Source: Heterohyrax brucei (taxonomy: Eukaryota; Chordata; Mammalia; Hyracoidea; Procaviidae). Taken from it: a stretch of 64,000 bases of DNA. The stretch covers positions 53,933,208 through 53,997,207 of the forward strand of contig CM053143.1 in NCBI GenBank assembly GCA_028571685.1, written 5' to 3'. Under the pieces are notes generated by a model. That model was not told the DNA's origin. It worked only from the letters and a program-made list of their open reading frames with translations, and did not search any database. A program made the position numbers and the translations under genes. Below, piece after piece: positions 1 through 12,286 of this stretch. Position 1 is the stretch's first letter, and each line of letters opens with the position of its first letter.

Positions 1-798
1 GCCCTTCTAGAGACTAAACAAAGTGCAACAGAACAACAACAAAATAATAATAATAAGCAATCTATATGAACTACTAAAACAACTGTAATCTGAAATCCAA
101 CAAATCAGCAATAAAATTAGAGTTAGACAATTCAGTACAAAGCCAAAAGAACATGATTAAGGAAATGGAACACAGAACTAGTGAGACTGAAGATAAAGCA
201 ACTGAGTCCAGCATTTACAAGGAAAAGCCAGATAAAAGAATCAAGAAAAAAGAAGAAGCATTAAGAAGCATGTGGAACTCTATCAAGGGGAACAATCTAA
301 GAATATTTGGAGTTCCTGAATAGGTAAGGATAGCAGAAAATACAGTGAGAATTGTTGAAGAGTTGCTGACAGAAACCTTCTCTGACATGAAAGATGAGAG
401 CATAGCTATTCAAGATGCTTATTGAATTCCACAAAAGATAGACACCATAAGAAAGGCAGCAAGACATATTATAATCAAGCTTAATAAAATGAAATACAAA
501 GAGAGTATCTTGAAGCAGTTAGGCATAAATCAAAACTAACATACAAAAGGAAACCTTGCAGGCTGTCCTCTGGCTTCTTGGCACAAACCATGTTGGCAAG
601 AAGACAGTCAGATGACACATACAAAGCCTTGAAGGAGAAAAATTTCCAGCCAAGAATTATATATCATGGAAAATTGTCTCTCAAATGCGATAGTGAAATT
701 AAGACATTCTCAGATAAAGAGAAACTTAGAGACTTTGCAAACTAAAATTACCAGAAATACTGAAAGAACTTACTTAGAAAATTAGTAATATCAGATGT
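1..798 (+). pseudogene. L1 ORF1 remnant, 5' end outside window
   Basis: This is the central and C-terminal part of an L1 ORF1 (the RNA-binding chaperone that coats L1 RNA). It aligns by eye through its length with the second ORF1 in this window at 49378-50318, for example around 180-290 against 49710-49810. The start codon lies before position 1. A TAG at 321-323 interrupts the frame after a segment containing FGVPE, and further frameshifts follow, so no product is expected. The frames read on the other strand here have no support. The inter-ORF spacer at 799-1222 leads into ORF2. Confidence 0.85.
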
Positions 799-1222
799 AT
801 ATTCAAGGATACAATACAGGATACAACACCCAGAGTCCTAATTGGTTAGGGAAGTCACAAGGCTCAATCAAAGCTAAAATTAGAGAAACAGAGATTTTAA
901 CATATAAACTATGACATCATCACACTGTAAAGCATGAAACATTACAGAATTTATAGCCCTTTCAGATGGAGAGGAAGTTAAAGAGATATACAGAGGTTAA
1001 AGACTGGTTTAAAATATGAACATTAAGAGGGATCAAAGAGATAGTTGCAAAGCAAAATAACAACACGAAATATCAAAACAAGAAACATAATTCAAGAGTC
1101 TCAACAGACACAAAACCAACACTGAAAAGGATGAAAAGAAAACCCGTAAAGAACAATGATCCTGAATAGAATATTAAATGGAACAAAGAAAACGTCAACA
1201 ACACAAAAAGAAAGGCACCAAA

Positions 1223-2558
1223 ATGATAGCAATAAATACATATCTATCAATAATTACACCGAATGTAAATGGATTGACTGAATAGACAGAGAATAACAGG
1301 TTTGATCAAAAAAACCATGATCTGTTTGTATGCTGCTTACAAGAAATCCACCTTAGACTCAGAGATATGAACTCAAAATCAAAGGATGGAAAAATATATA
1401 CCAAGCTAACAACATGCATAGAACAGCAAGAGTGGCAATATTAATATCAAGATAGTCACTATTGACGAAAAGTTAAATACATCGGGAGAATATAACAACA
1501 TTAAATATTTATGTAGCCACTATCAAAGCATCTAAATACATTGAACAAATGCTGAAAACATTGAAAAATGAGATAGATCACTCCACAATAACAGTAGGAG
1601 ACTTCAACACTCCACTTTCAGTGATGGACAGATCATCCTGAAAAAAAGCTCAAAAAAGATACAGAAGATCTTATTGCAACAATCGAACAACTCAACCTCA
1701 TAGACATAACATACAAAGAACTTTGTACCCAACAACAGATAACTAGACCTTCTTTTCCAGTGAACATGGAACAGTCTCCAGAGTAGACCACATATTAGGC
1801 CATGAAGCAAGTCTCAACAAAATCCTGTCCACTGAATTATTGCAAAGCGTCTTCTCAGATCATAAAGTCATGAAGTTGAATCAATAACAGAAAAAAATGT
1901 GAGTAGAAATTTGAGCTCATGGCAAATGAACAGCACCTTGGTCAAAAATTCATGGGTTATAGAAGAAATCAAAGATGCAACAAAGAAATTCATGGACTTA
2001 AATGACAATGAAAACACATCCTATCAGAACTTATGGGATACAGCAAAAGCAGTGCTTAGGGATCAATTTATCTCTACAAATACACACATCTGGAATGAAG
2101 AAGAGGTGCAAACCAAATAACTAACCCCAGTCAACTTGCACAAGTAGTAAAAGAATAAAAAAGAACCCTTTGATCTGAGGAATAACAGATAATAAAAATT
2201 AGACAACTAAATGAATTAGAAAATTAATTAAAAGAATTAACAAAACCAAAGTTGGTTTTTGAAAAGATAACAAAATCAATAAACCACTGGCTAAACTCAC
2301 GAAAGAAAAAACAGGAGAGGAAACAAATAATTTGAATAAGAAATGAAATGGGAGATGTCACAACAAACCCAACTGATATTAAAAGTATTATAACAGAATA
2401 CTATGAAAAACTGTGCTCTAACAGATTTGAAAATCCAGAGGAAGTGGACAAATTTCTAGATTCACATCACCTACTGAAATTATCACAAGGTGAAGTAGAA
2501 CTTACTAAACACATCACAAAGGAAGACATTGAATAAGTCATCAAAAATTTACTAAGTA
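1223..2558 (+). pseudogene. L1 ORF2 5' part (endonuclease to start of RT), broken
   Basis: ORF2 of L1 encodes an endonuclease plus reverse transcriptase. The copy starts at ATG 1223 with the typical opening MIAIN and an NVNGL-like segment. The endonuclease signature GDFNTPLSVMDRS is recognisable around 1600-1632. Open stretches remain at 1899-2120 and 2348-2536, the latter reaching the linker just before the RT domain (KEDIE). Stops and frameshifts separate the pieces. The copy ends abruptly at about 2558, where an RTE fragment begins, and the middle of ORF2 (RT core) is missing. Confidence 0.88.
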
Positions 2559-2693
2559 AGGTGGTATAGTCTATGTAATCCCGGTTGTTAATGAGTCGTC
2601 CTCCAATCCTGATGCCTCATTTTTCCTCATATAATCAGCTTCTTGGATTATTTGTTCGGCGTACAGATTCAAAAGGTATGGTGAAGAGATATG
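2559..2693 (-). mobile_element. RTE LINE fragment (RT region)
   Basis: The sequence matches, on the opposite strand, the part of the RTE reverse transcriptase around the YADD motif seen in the better copies at 6350-6480 and 37870-37980. It sits exactly between an L1 ORF2 5' part and an L1 3' end, either as an insertion with flanking loss or as a rearrangement product. Confidence 0.75.
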
Positions 2694-3790
2694 ATGAAAC
2701 ACTATGCACTGATGAAGAGCAATGATAGTTTTAGGAAGCATCTCATAGGATGGGTTCAACTAAAAGACATTATGCTGAGTGGAATCAGTCAGCTGCAAAA
2801 GGACAAGTGTTGTATGAGACCTCTGCTATAAGGACTTAAAAATAGGCTTATGTGCAGAAGAAAAGACTCTTTGATGGTCACAAGTCTGGGGAGAGAAGGA
2901 GAAGGTTGTTCACAGATTAGATGATAGGAATCTGGTTAGGTGAAGGGAATGACCGCATGCAGTAGAGGGCACATCAGCATAACTGGACTATACCATAAAC
3001 TGAAAGGTTTTGTAAACCCAATCCAACATTTCGAAGTATTAAGTAGCAGGGACAGGGATTTGGGATCATGTTTTCAGGGGATGTTGAGGTCAACTGGCAT
3101 AACTGGTCTTTTGCCAAGAGAGTCTTCTGTACCCCATGTTGCTGAGCTGCGTCTGGGGGCTTAAAAGCTAGGAAGCTGTCATCTGAGGAACACCAATTTG
3201 TACCAACACATCTGGAACAGTTGATGACCAAGAATATCAAAGACAGGAGGAAAAATTAGCCCAGAAGACCTGTATGCCCAGACGGACCTATATGAATAAG
3301 AGATTGTGTGAGCATGATATCAGAAGTACCAGATGGTGCCTGGGCACCACCAAAGGGAGCCATGATGAAGGACACAATGTAGTCCCTGAGGAAACATGAG
3401 AAAAAGAGATGTGCAGATTAAGAACTCTACTAAAAGACCAGAATTGACAGTCTGACAGCCTGGAGGGTTCCATGGGAACACGGCCACTGGACTCGCTGCT
3501 GGCCCACATCTAAAAACAGTACTGAGATCAACTCTTCAGACAAGGATGGACTGGACTTGGGGACAGCGTGTATACTTCATGATTTTATATATATTATGGG
3601 CTGTCTCACTGATTTCTTTCTAGATGGGGGAAGGAGGGTAAAGAGAAGGGAACAGGTGTTCATTAAGAGGATACTAGAAGAGTAAAAAGGAGTAGTGTAC
3701 TGTTACCAGGTGAGGAAAGCAGATGGAATTTCAGAGAGGTGGGCATGTAAAATTGATTCTGATTGTGTACTTCCACTTAATCATAATTAC
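2694..3790 (+). mobile_element. L1 3' end (ORF2 tail plus G+A-rich 3'UTR)
   Basis: The start at 2694-2830 matches the last ORF2 segment and first UTR bases, also seen at 44455-44600. The rest follows the long purine-rich 3'UTR shared with 55877-56770, ending near the TGTAAA..TCACTTAA-like motif at about 3745-3785. It may be the 3' end of the L1 that begins at position 1, separated by an RTE piece and a deletion of the RT core. Confidence 0.82.
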
Positions 3791-3870
3791 AAAGTGCATG
3801 GGAAATACAGAACTAATTTAGTCCAAAAGGTTTCTGGGACTATAAAATTGTGTTTTCAGTCAGAAACTAA
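3791..3870. other. Short unassigned spacer
   Basis: Low-complexity A+T-rich sequence between the L1 3' end and the next SINE. Nothing recognised. Confidence 0.4.
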
Positions 3871-3879
3871 TACATACAT

Positions 3880-4098
3880 GTGTGGGAAGGTCTGGTGGCA
3901 CTGTGGTTACAGCACTTAGCTGCTAACCAAAAGGTAAGTGCTACAAACCCACAAACTGCTCCACAAGACAAAGATGTACAGGTTTGCTCTCTTAAGGATT
4001 TAAATCTTTTGACATCATATGTGAGTTTTCTACATTGTTCTGTGGGTTCACTGTTAGTCAGAATCGACTAGAAGGTAGTGTGTTTGTTTTTCTTTGTT
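3880..4098 (+). mobile_element. AfroSINE, long form with target-site duplication
   Basis: The tRNA-derived head (TCTGGTGGCACTGTGGTTA, A-box region) is followed by a degraded B box, the extra middle block typical of the long form, and the tail core GTCAGAATCGACTAGAAGG. The 9-base direct repeat TACATACAT lies at 3871-3879 and 4099-4107. Confidence 0.9.
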
Positions 4099-4111
4099 TA
4101 CATACATATAT

Positions 4112-4488
4112 ATTGGCAAAATCTGCTACTGCTGAGAGACGGGGTAGTAACTCTTTAAATTTTAATAAGCAAGGATGTCACTCTGATGATCAAGATGCAT
4201 CTGAGCCAAATCATTGTCTGTCCAATTGTCTCCTATGTGTGAAAAACCTTGGAAAAGAAAACAGAAGATGTTTTGATGCATTCAAACCATGATGTTGGTG
4301 ATTAATATATAGCACAGCATGGACTGCCAGAAGAATGAACAAGTAAGTCCTAGGAGAAAGACAACAAGAATACTACTAGGAGCAAGATGGAGAGTTTTCA
4401 TTTCTCTTAAACTTACATGTCATCAGGAAAGATCATAGCTGTAATTTGAGAATACTATTCGGTAAATTTGAAGTTCAGCAAAAACACA
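4112..4488 (+). mobile_element. RTE LINE 3' part, first segment
   Basis: Follows the RTE 3' region: the segment coding around 'kdLFKVLKsKDVTL', then the conserved CATGGACTGCCAGAAGAATGAACAA block at 4318-4342. Interrupted by an LTR at about 4490 and continued at 4850. Confidence 0.8.
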
Positions 4489-4489
4489 A

Positions 4490-4848
4490 ACATGAATTGA
4501 ATTGCGTCCCCCTAAAAGTATGCTTTGTAAGTCCTAAGCTCTATGTTTGTGGTTTTAATCTCATTTGGGAATGAATTGTCTTTGTTATATAAATGAGGCA
4601 TAATTAGTCTAGAGTGCATTTTGATTCAGTCTCTTCATACATAAGAGAGTAGTAAGGGATCAGTTCAGGAAAAGGGAAAGATGTCAAGCACATGAAGACT
4701 GTGGAAGAGACAGGGACATTCCTCCAGATCCAACAGAGAAAGCTTTCTCCTAGAACCTGCTCTCTGAAGTAGGACTTCTAGTCTCTTACACTATGAGAAA
4801 ATAAATTTCTGTTTGTTAGTGCCACTCAATTATGGTATGGATCGTATG
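4490..4848 (+). mobile_element. MaLR-type solo LTR inside RTE
   Basis: Starts with TGAATTGAATTGCGTCCCCC, the usual opening of MLT1/MST-like LTRs, and ends with the polyadenylation region AATAAATTTCTGTTTGTTAG. The body shares the 'gaccttcctccagagcc..gaagcctt..ctggacttctagcctcc' layout with the copies at 12287 and 31972. It splits an RTE copy. The last bases of the LTR are lost. Confidence 0.75.
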
Positions 4849-4849
4849 G

Positions 4850-5003
4850 AAGAACTGGAAAACTAAGCCAGAGGGCAACTCTCAGTGAGATGGATTGACA
4901 CAGCAGTCATGCTTGTGAAGAATGTAGGACTGGCAATGTTTCCTTCTGTTATACCTAAGGTTGCCTTGAGTCAGAAATCACTCAATGGCAACCAAGAAAA
5001 ACA
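4850..5003 (+). mobile_element. RTE LINE 3' end, second segment
   Basis: Continues the RTE from 4488: GAGATGGATTGACACAGCAG at 4888-4907, then the terminal core TGAGTCAGAAATCACTCAATGGCA near 4968-4991 and a CAACCAAGAAAA tail. This is the normal RTE end with a decayed CAACAAC repeat. Confidence 0.8.
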
Positions 5004-5171
5004 TGTTCATGTGCTGTCACAGTTGAGTAAAATAATGAAATATCAAAACGACATCAGCCTCTAATGTACATAGAAAGACAAACAGTTTTCAGAGGAGCAG
5101 GAATATAAAACATACAAACATAAGGTCAATTTATTTAAAGCATTTTTGAACTATTTTACTCCAATGTATAT

Positions 5172-5372
5172 CTGTGACTGTTGAATTTACTCCAACTCAT
5201 ACTGATCCTCATGGACAGAGTAGAGGCACTCCATAGCATTCCATAGTTTCTAAACCTATAATCTTTACAGAAACCAAGTGCAATATCCTTCTCTCATAGA
5301 GTGCCTGATGAGTTCAAACCTCTTACTTTCAGTTAGCAGCCCAGGGGTTAACCACTATACCACTAGGGCTCC
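5172..5372 (-). mobile_element. AfroSINE, long form
   Basis: Reverse-complement copy: tail core near 5180-5215, middle block with CTTTACAG at 5262-5269, and the head GTTAACCACTATACCACTAGGGCTCC at 5347-5372, truncated little or not at all. Confidence 0.9.
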
Positions 5373-5383
5373 TGCTCTAACAT

Positions 5384-5570
5384 ATCAAAATCAAACCAAA
5401 TCTATTGCTATCTACTTGATTTCAACTCTTAACAACCATATAGGACTCAGTAGACTCACAGGGTTTCCAAGGTTACAAATATTTATGGAAGCAGACTACC
5501 TTCTCCTACAGAGCACTTGGTGGAGTAGAAACTCCTCTAACCTTTCAGTTAGCAGTCAGTGGTTTTATAT
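5384..5570 (-). mobile_element. AfroSINE, 5' truncated
   Basis: Begins with the tail AACCAAATCTATTGC, then the GACTCAGTAGACTCACAGGGTTTCCAAGG-type block. It includes the GGAAGCAGACTACC middle block and ends in the middle of the tRNA-derived head. The neighbouring SINE lies only 12 bases upstream in the same orientation. Confidence 0.88.
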
Positions 5571-5577
5571 CCAATGT

Positions 5578-7425
5578 GTTTTTGTTGTTGTTGTTAGGTA
5601 CTGTCAGGTTGGTTCTGACTCATAGAGAGCCTACGTCCAACAGAACAGAACTCTCCTGGTCCTGCGCCATGCCCTAAAGCACTGCTGTACATGAGCCTAT
5701 TGTGGCAGCTACAGGGTCATTCCATCTCTTTGAGGGTCTTCCTCATTTTCACTAACTCTCTATTTTACCAAGTATGATGTCCTTCTCCAGAGACTGAGCC
5801 TTCCTGGGACAGTGTGTCCAATGTACGTAAGATGTAATCTTACCATCCTTGCTTCTAATGAGGACTCTGGTTACCTTTCTTCTGAAAAAGATCTGTTCAT
5901 TCTTTTGACAGTCCATGCTATATTCAATATTCTTCTCCAGCACCACAATACAAAGACATTAGTTCTGTCTCCCTTAGGCATTGCCTAGCTTTTGTGTACA
6001 TAGGATGCAATTGAAGTTATCATAGCATGGGGCAGGTGTCACTTAGTATTCAAGGTGACATATTTGCATATCAACATTTCAAAGAGACACTTTGTAGCAG
6101 ATTTGCCAAGGCAATACATCTTCTGATTTCTTGACTGATGCTTCCATGGGTGTTGATTGTTGATTCAAATAAAATGAAATCTTTGACGACCTGAATCTTT
6201 TCTCCATTTATCATGATATTGCTTATTGGTCCAGTTGTTAGCATTTTTATTTTCTTGTTATTGAGGTATAATTCATACCAAAGGCTGTGGTCTTTGACCT
6301 CTATCAGTAAGTGTTTCAAGTCCTCTTCATTTTAAGCAAGTAAGATTGTCTCATCTGCATAAATTAGGTTGTTCATGAGTCTTCCTTCAGTCCTGATGCC
6401 CTGTGCTTCATGTATTCCAGGTTCTCAGGTTATTTGCTCAGTAAACAGCTTGAATATGTATGATGAAGGCATACAAACCCTGATGCGTACCTTTCCTGAC
6501 TTTATACCACACAGTCTCTCCTTGTTCTGTTTGTACAACTGCCTCTTAATCTATTTACAGATTCTTCATGAATGCAATTAATTGTTCTGAAACTCCCATC
6601 TTCCACAATGTAATCCATAACTTGCCATGATCCACATAGATGAGTGCCTTTGAGTAGTCAATAAAGCACAAACAAACATCTTTCTGGCATTCTCTGCTTT
6701 CAGCCAAGATCCATCTGACATCAGCAATGACATACCTGGTTCCAAGTCCTCTTCTGAAACTGGCCAGGATTTCTGGCTGTTACTTGTGATATACGGCTGT
6801 AGTGGCTGTATATTGTACTTGAGTGTGATGTCAATGATATTGTTCGATAATTTCCACATTCCGTGTCTTGGGAGTAGGTACAAATATGTATCTCTTCTGG
6901 TCAGTTTGCCAGGTACGTGTCTTTCAAATTTGTTGGCATAGATGAGTGAACACTTCCAGCACTGCATCTATGTGTTAAAACATCTCAGTTAATATCCCAT
7001 CAATTACTGACGTCTTGCATTTCACCAGCGCCTTCAATGCAACTTGCACTTCTTTCTTCAGTACCATCATCACTTCCTGATCATGTGATACCATTTGAAA
7101 TGGCTGAATGTCAACCAGTTCTTTTTGGTATAATGTCTCTATGTATTCTTCTCATCGTCTTTGAATTCTTTCTGCATCATTTAATATTTTCCCTGGAGGA
7201 TTCTTCACTACTGCAACTCAAGGCTTGAATTTTTTCTTCAGTTCTTTCACCTTGAGAAATGCAGTGTGTTTTTCCCTTTTGTTTTCTACCTCTTGCTCTT
7301 TGTACATATCATTGTAATACTTTACTTTGTCTTCTTGAACTGTCCTTTGAAATCTTCTGTTCAGATCTTTTACTTCATCATTTCTTCCTTTTGAGTTAAC
7401 TGCACAACCTTCAAGTAGGAGGTAT
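5578..7425 (-). mobile_element. RTE LINE, 3' 1.85 kb
   Basis: Starts with the inverted end repeat GTTGTTGTTGTTAGG and GACTCATAGAGAGCC, then runs backwards through the C-terminal region, the RT and the region between endonuclease and RT. The RT motif lies at about 6350-6362 and reads YADE instead of YADD. The 5' endonuclease half is absent, as expected for a 5'-truncated insertion. Short open frames such as 6071-6319 and 6578-6967 are pieces of this dead ORF, separated by stops and shifts. Confidence 0.9.
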
Positions 7426-9014
7426 AAAATAAGTCACTATACATACTGAAACACTGGAAAGAATTTATTTCTGTTTGGTGTGTTATAAAGAAAATAGTAA
7501 TTGACTGAAATTTTACCCTTAAATTTGACTCCAAGGTTCAAGATATCTGAGTAAATCACTGTTCCACCAAATGACTGGTTGAATTCTTTGAAGGCTCAGT
7601 ATTGGTATTTTCCACTCTTCGTCAACGGAGGCAGTAACTAAATCAACTTTGGTGAGAGGGAACCCGTAGTGCTGAGTCCATGCATTAATCATGATTACTT
7701 TCATTCTTAAAATCACGATTATTTTATTTTTGAGACTATTGTTCAGATACAAGAGTAGCTTACTGACATTCACTGGCTGAACTTTGTAATACACCTTGTG
7801 ACTCATCATCTTCTTTCCACTAGTTAATGTCTGATGATCACTAGACATATAAATGCAGATATCCCCTCAGATCTGTCCACATGGCCATTTCTCAGACAAC
7901 GTCATTTCTAGTCTTCTAACCACACCTTCCAAGCTTTTATAATCTGGTTGAGTCATTCACTATTGCTCTATGGTCTATATATATCCTTATTTCTTGCTCA
8001 AAGCTCAACCTACCGGGAAGAGTTCCTCTCCCCACTGTCTTTCAGTACAATAGTGACTCAATAATGCTTTTCACCAACATATTATGGCAACCTACCCACA
8101 GATGGGTTTTGTTCGATCTTCTTCACACGGTCATTGAGAACTCCGGCAAGGAGCTATTATTAACTGGATTAGGGCCATCAGAGCAACTGAAATGCCAGAT
8201 GTGGGCTATTGTCACTTATTTGTGTAACTTTCTAACATCCTTTGGAATTACTTGAACCTGATACTAAATACAAATTTTCATTACATAATGGATTTATGAT
8301 GAGTCCTCACAATTGCATAGCTTAGTATGAATAAAATTTCCAGTGTATTGTGGGCAGTTCCTGTCACAGTGAGACTGTCTTATTTTCATGGACTCCATTT
8401 CCATTAGAACACAGTAGAGAGCCAAAATCTGCTTTAAAGAAGAGAAAAAGAAATATACAGCAAACATGGCTTTCATTTAAAATCCTAAGAATCTGTATAT
8501 TTACTTTTCTATGAAGATGCATAAAAGACTCCACAGAATATTTCTGTCTGGAAATATGAGAGTTCTCTCTAATGCTAAGTGTACCTATTTCAATTACATT
8601 CTCAAGGACTATGGAAAACAATTTCAAGGCAGGTCTAAAATAAATGTTGTTCAAGACTCAATTTATTGCTTGGTCACTGAATACTCTTACAGAAACAAAG
8701 AAGCAATGGTGGTGGTTTGGCTGCTCTAGTATCAGTGTCACCTCAAATCACATGCCCAGGAATCCTTGAGACATTTGTATGTATATTTTATTCCACCGTA
8801 TTTACCCTACACTGACAGGTAACTGTCAACGACTCTTTGGAGAAGAACTGAAGAAACACCTTTTAATCTTCCTGCTGTAACATTGTAGAGTTCAATCATC
8901 AAACTGTGGATCTCAGAATCATCTTAGGAATGGAAAATGAGTGAGAGATGATTCTCCATTATCATGTTTAATATCACTGTTCTGCTCACTACTTCCTAAT
9001 AACTCTTGGTCGTA
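7426..9014. other. 1.6 kb unassigned sequence with one open frame
   Basis: No repeat family was recognised with confidence. A 109-codon frame lies on the minus strand at 7848-7519, starting at an ATG and containing YGFPLTKVDLVTASVDEEWK. It resembles nothing I can name, has no clear paralogue in the window, and the sequence upstream on that strand is full of stops. It could be a piece of an old retroelement, a decayed retrocopy or chance. Confidence 0.4.
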
Positions 9015-9172
9015 TAAAAAAAATCAAGTGGATTCCAAATCATAACAACTCTCGTAACAAGATAGAGAGGAACTGGCCTGTAGGATTTCCGAGGATCACC
9101 TGGTAGATGTAAACTGTCTATATTTTGGTTAGCAGCTGTAGCTCCAAATCACTATGCCACCAGGGTTTTTTG
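9015..9172 (-). mobile_element. AfroSINE, short form
   Basis: Inverted copy with the tail core around 9030-9055 (decayed), AGGATTTCCGAGGATCACCTGG in the middle and the head ending ACTATGCCACCAGGG. No long-form middle block. Confidence 0.85.
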
Positions 9173-9413
9173 ATTATATAGTCAAATAACAATATAGTTG
9201 TCTATCCACCTATCTAGCCTTTAAAAACACCATGTCCTATTAGTCATTTCTAAAGATGCAAGCAGATTCCCTAGTTAAGTCCCTAGTCACAATTTTGGCC
9301 TTGTTGCACATTACAGTAATTATGATGCTTTCACTCTGATGATTAATGGTGTCACCCAGAGTCTGCTTTTTTAGAATCATAGCATTCCCATTAACACTGG
9401 GAATATCAGGTCA
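9173..9413. other. Unassigned
   Basis: A+T-rich sequence without recognisable family or gene. Confidence 0.4.
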
Positions 9414-9614
9414 ATAACCAATCCATTACCACAGAGTCAACTGTGACAAATAGAGAACTTATAGGACAAAGTAAAACACCCCCACACTGTTTAAAAGGCT
9501 GTAATCTTTATGGGAGCAGACTGCCATTTCTTTCTCACACTTAACTGCTGGTAGATCCAAATACCAAACTTCTAATTAGCAGCCAAGTATTAAACCACTG
9601 CCCTACCAGGGCAC
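9414..9614 (-). mobile_element. AfroSINE, long form
   Basis: Contains AGTCAACTGTGACAAATAGAG (tail core, decayed), GGCTGTAATCTTTATGGGAGCAGACTGCC (long-form block) and the head AAACCACTGCCCTACCAGGGCACC. Confidence 0.9.
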
Positions 9615-9627
9615 CTTTTAAGGTTAA

Positions 9628-10497
9628 TAACAACATGTTCTTGTTGTTAGATGCTGTCTAGTCAACCTGACTCATATCACCTCAACATACAACAGAGTGA
9701 AATTTTACCAGGTCCTTTGCCATCCTCATAATCATTGCTATGTTCAATTCCATTGTTGCAGCCATTATGGTAATCTATCTCATTGACTGTCTTCTTGTTT
9801 TTTTGCTGTCCCTATACTTTACTGTATGATGTCCTTGTCCATGGACTACCACCTGATAACGTGTCTAAAGTATGTAAGATGAAGTTTGCCATCTTCCTTT
9901 CTAAGAAGCATTCTGATTGTTCTTCCAAGACAGATTTGTTCATTCTTTTGGCAGTCCAATGTGTATTCAATATTCTTCACCAGTACCATGATTAAAATGT
10001 ATCAATTCTTCTTTGGTATTCCTTATTCAGTACCTAGCTTTTGAAGGCATATGAGGATATTGACAATACTATGGATTGGGTCTGATACATTTTAGTCCTG
10101 ATAGTGAAATTTTTGCTTTTGAATACTCTACAGAGGTTTTTGTTTTTTTTCCAGAAGACCTGCTCAGTGTAATGTCTGTTTGATTTCTTAACTCCTGCAT
10201 CCATGGGCATTAGTTTTAGATCCAAATAAACTGAAATCCTAGACAAGTTCAATATTTTCTCTGTTTATCATGATGTTGCTTATTGGTCTGTTTGTGGAGC
10301 GTTTTTCGTTTGTTTGTTAAAGTGTAATCCTCAAAGAAGAGTATAGTCTTTGATCTTCATCAGTGAGTACTTCAAGTCCTCTTCACGTTCAGCAAGCAAC
10401 ATTATGTCATCTGCATATGGCATGTTATTAGTAGTCTCCATCCACTCAAAATGCCACATTCTTCTTCATATAGTCCAGTTTATTAAGTGTATCCTAT
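9628..10497 (-). mobile_element. RTE LINE 3' 0.87 kb
   Basis: Starts with TGTTCTTGTTGTTAGATGCTG (inverted RTE end) and runs back to the RT motif at about 10404-10416, where YADD can still be read on the minus strand. Truncated just upstream of it. Many stops elsewhere make it inactive. Confidence 0.88.
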
Positions 10498-10604
10498 TAG
10501 TAATTCTGGCCTACAGTGGAGAGCTACCCCTGAGCCGCTCACCCTCACCAGTGCCCTTCTCATTATTTCAAGGGAGAGCTCTCTAGATTCTGTCAGAAAC
10601 CTGC

Positions 10605-10730
10605 TAAAAATAACAAACTCGCAGCCACTGAGTCAATTCTGACTCACAGCAACCCTATAGACAGAGTAGAATCGCCACATAGAGTTTCCAAGGAGTGCAT
10701 GGTGGATTTGAATGGTTTACATTTCAGAAA
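10605..10730 (-). mobile_element. AfroSINE, 5' truncated
   Basis: Tail core GAGTCAATTCTGACTCACAGCAACCCTATAGACAGAGTAGAA at 10629-10671, then CAAGGAGTGCATGGTGGATT. The tRNA-like head is missing. Confidence 0.85.
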
Positions 10731-11756
10731 ACGTAAAAAGATGGTCTAGCTTGTAATGTAAATTCATTATAGCATTCCCAGCTTTCTGAACCTCCAGTGT
10801 TCTTAATATTCTGTCAAGGTGCTTAATCATCACCATCTTATTAACTATAAATCTTCTACAAACTATAAGTAATCATTCCTGCAGTGTATTAGGACTGGGT
10901 CCAAGACAAGATTAGATATTCACAGCTAAAATTGTTGAAAATAAAGAGAAGCAAAATATCACAATATTTACATCCAAACAAGTTAAAAATTGCAACAATG
11001 AAAAATTAGATGTAGAAAAATTACTACAAATGACAAGGTAAATAAAATTACAATAATACAGACTGGATATGGACCAAAATGAGACATTGTAAGTGGCTCT
11101 ATTAATTGTCGCTTATGAAGAATCAGTGATGAGATCTCAGGAAGACAATCACTATACTTTTAGCTAGGGTGATGGTGGGTACCTAAGCTGATGTATCATG
11201 AACAGATAGATGGTTATATAAAAAATAAATGATTTCTTCCAAATGTGTCTTTCTTTCTTCTCATCTTTATTTTTTCTGTCATTATTCAATTTCAACTTTA
11301 AATTGTGTCCCGAATATTTGGCTGAAATAATTTCCTAATTTTCGTCCTTTTCTTTTTTGTCATATCTTTCATTATCTCCCAGATGGTTTCTGCTTAAATA
11401 TATCTTTCATTTGTGATTTATTTATTCAAAACCTTTAAAAAGGGCTATTTTTAAGTATGAAGCAACTCTGGTTCTCTGAGTTCCGTACTATTATTCTGAT
11501 TAAAAATTTTTCATATTTATGTTTTCTAAACTCTTCCTTCCATCTCCTCTCTTCTACCATACTTCACTGTAAAATCTATCCATTTCCATTCCCTTACTAA
11601 CCTCACCTGGTCATCACACAGCTGGAACATTAGCTTCAAATTACATGTGTCAACTTGGGAGGCCAGCTGTCTTACTTCCAGGTTAAACATCAAAATTTAC
11701 TTTCTAGGTAATCCTGATTAACCTACTTAACCTTTTCATATTTCAGTAGTTTCAAT
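10731..11756. other. Unassigned A+T-rich 1 kb
   Basis: No repeat or gene recognised on either strand. No frame of note. Confidence 0.4.
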
Positions 11757-11945
11757 GAAGAAACCAAACCAAACAAACAAACAAACAAAACTCCACTGTC
11801 ATCCAGTTGATTCTAACTCTTAGAAAATATATAAGATAGGCTAGAAGAGCCCCACAGAGTTTCCAAGGAGGACTTGGTAGATTTCAACTGTCAGTCTTTT
11901 TTGGTAGCAAGTATGACTCTTAACCACTCCACCACAAGGATTTCC
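11757..11945 (-). mobile_element. AfroSINE, short form
   Basis: The tail shows AACCAAACCAAACAAACAAA, followed by CAGTTGATTCTAACTCTTAG and the head TTAACCACTCCACCACAAGG. Confidence 0.88.
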
Positions 11946-11984
11946 ATGAGTAAATAAGGGTATTTCAACTTTTATAGAGTTTTT

Positions 11985-12062
11985 GAAAGTATTGGATCAC
12001 ATAGGGCATACTAAATTTGTGGCATAGAGTAAATAATAAATGTTTACTCTTATTACCACTAA
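11985..12062 (+). mobile_element. MIR 3' remnant (weak)
   Basis: The pattern GTGGCATAGAGTAAATAATAAATGTTTA resembles the MIR 3' core (TGGCACATAGTAAG..CAATAAATGTT). It is short and diverged. Confidence 0.4.
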
Positions 12063-12286
12063 TGTCAATACTTTTCTCTGAAACCTTTCATTGTGAAAAC
12101 TGTATACAAATTATTCTGGTTTTTGAAGAGTGTTGAATGTATATTGTTTTTATATCTCCAAGGATATTACAAATCTTTGTGTAAAAGGTACAAGAGGAAT
12201 TGGACAGAAAATCTTGAACTGCATTATGGTTAGAACTGAAAATGTGGATTGAAAATTAATAACAAAGTGATTGTTGCACATCAAGT
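12063..12286. other. Unassigned
   Basis: No recognisable family. A+T-rich. Confidence 0.4.
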
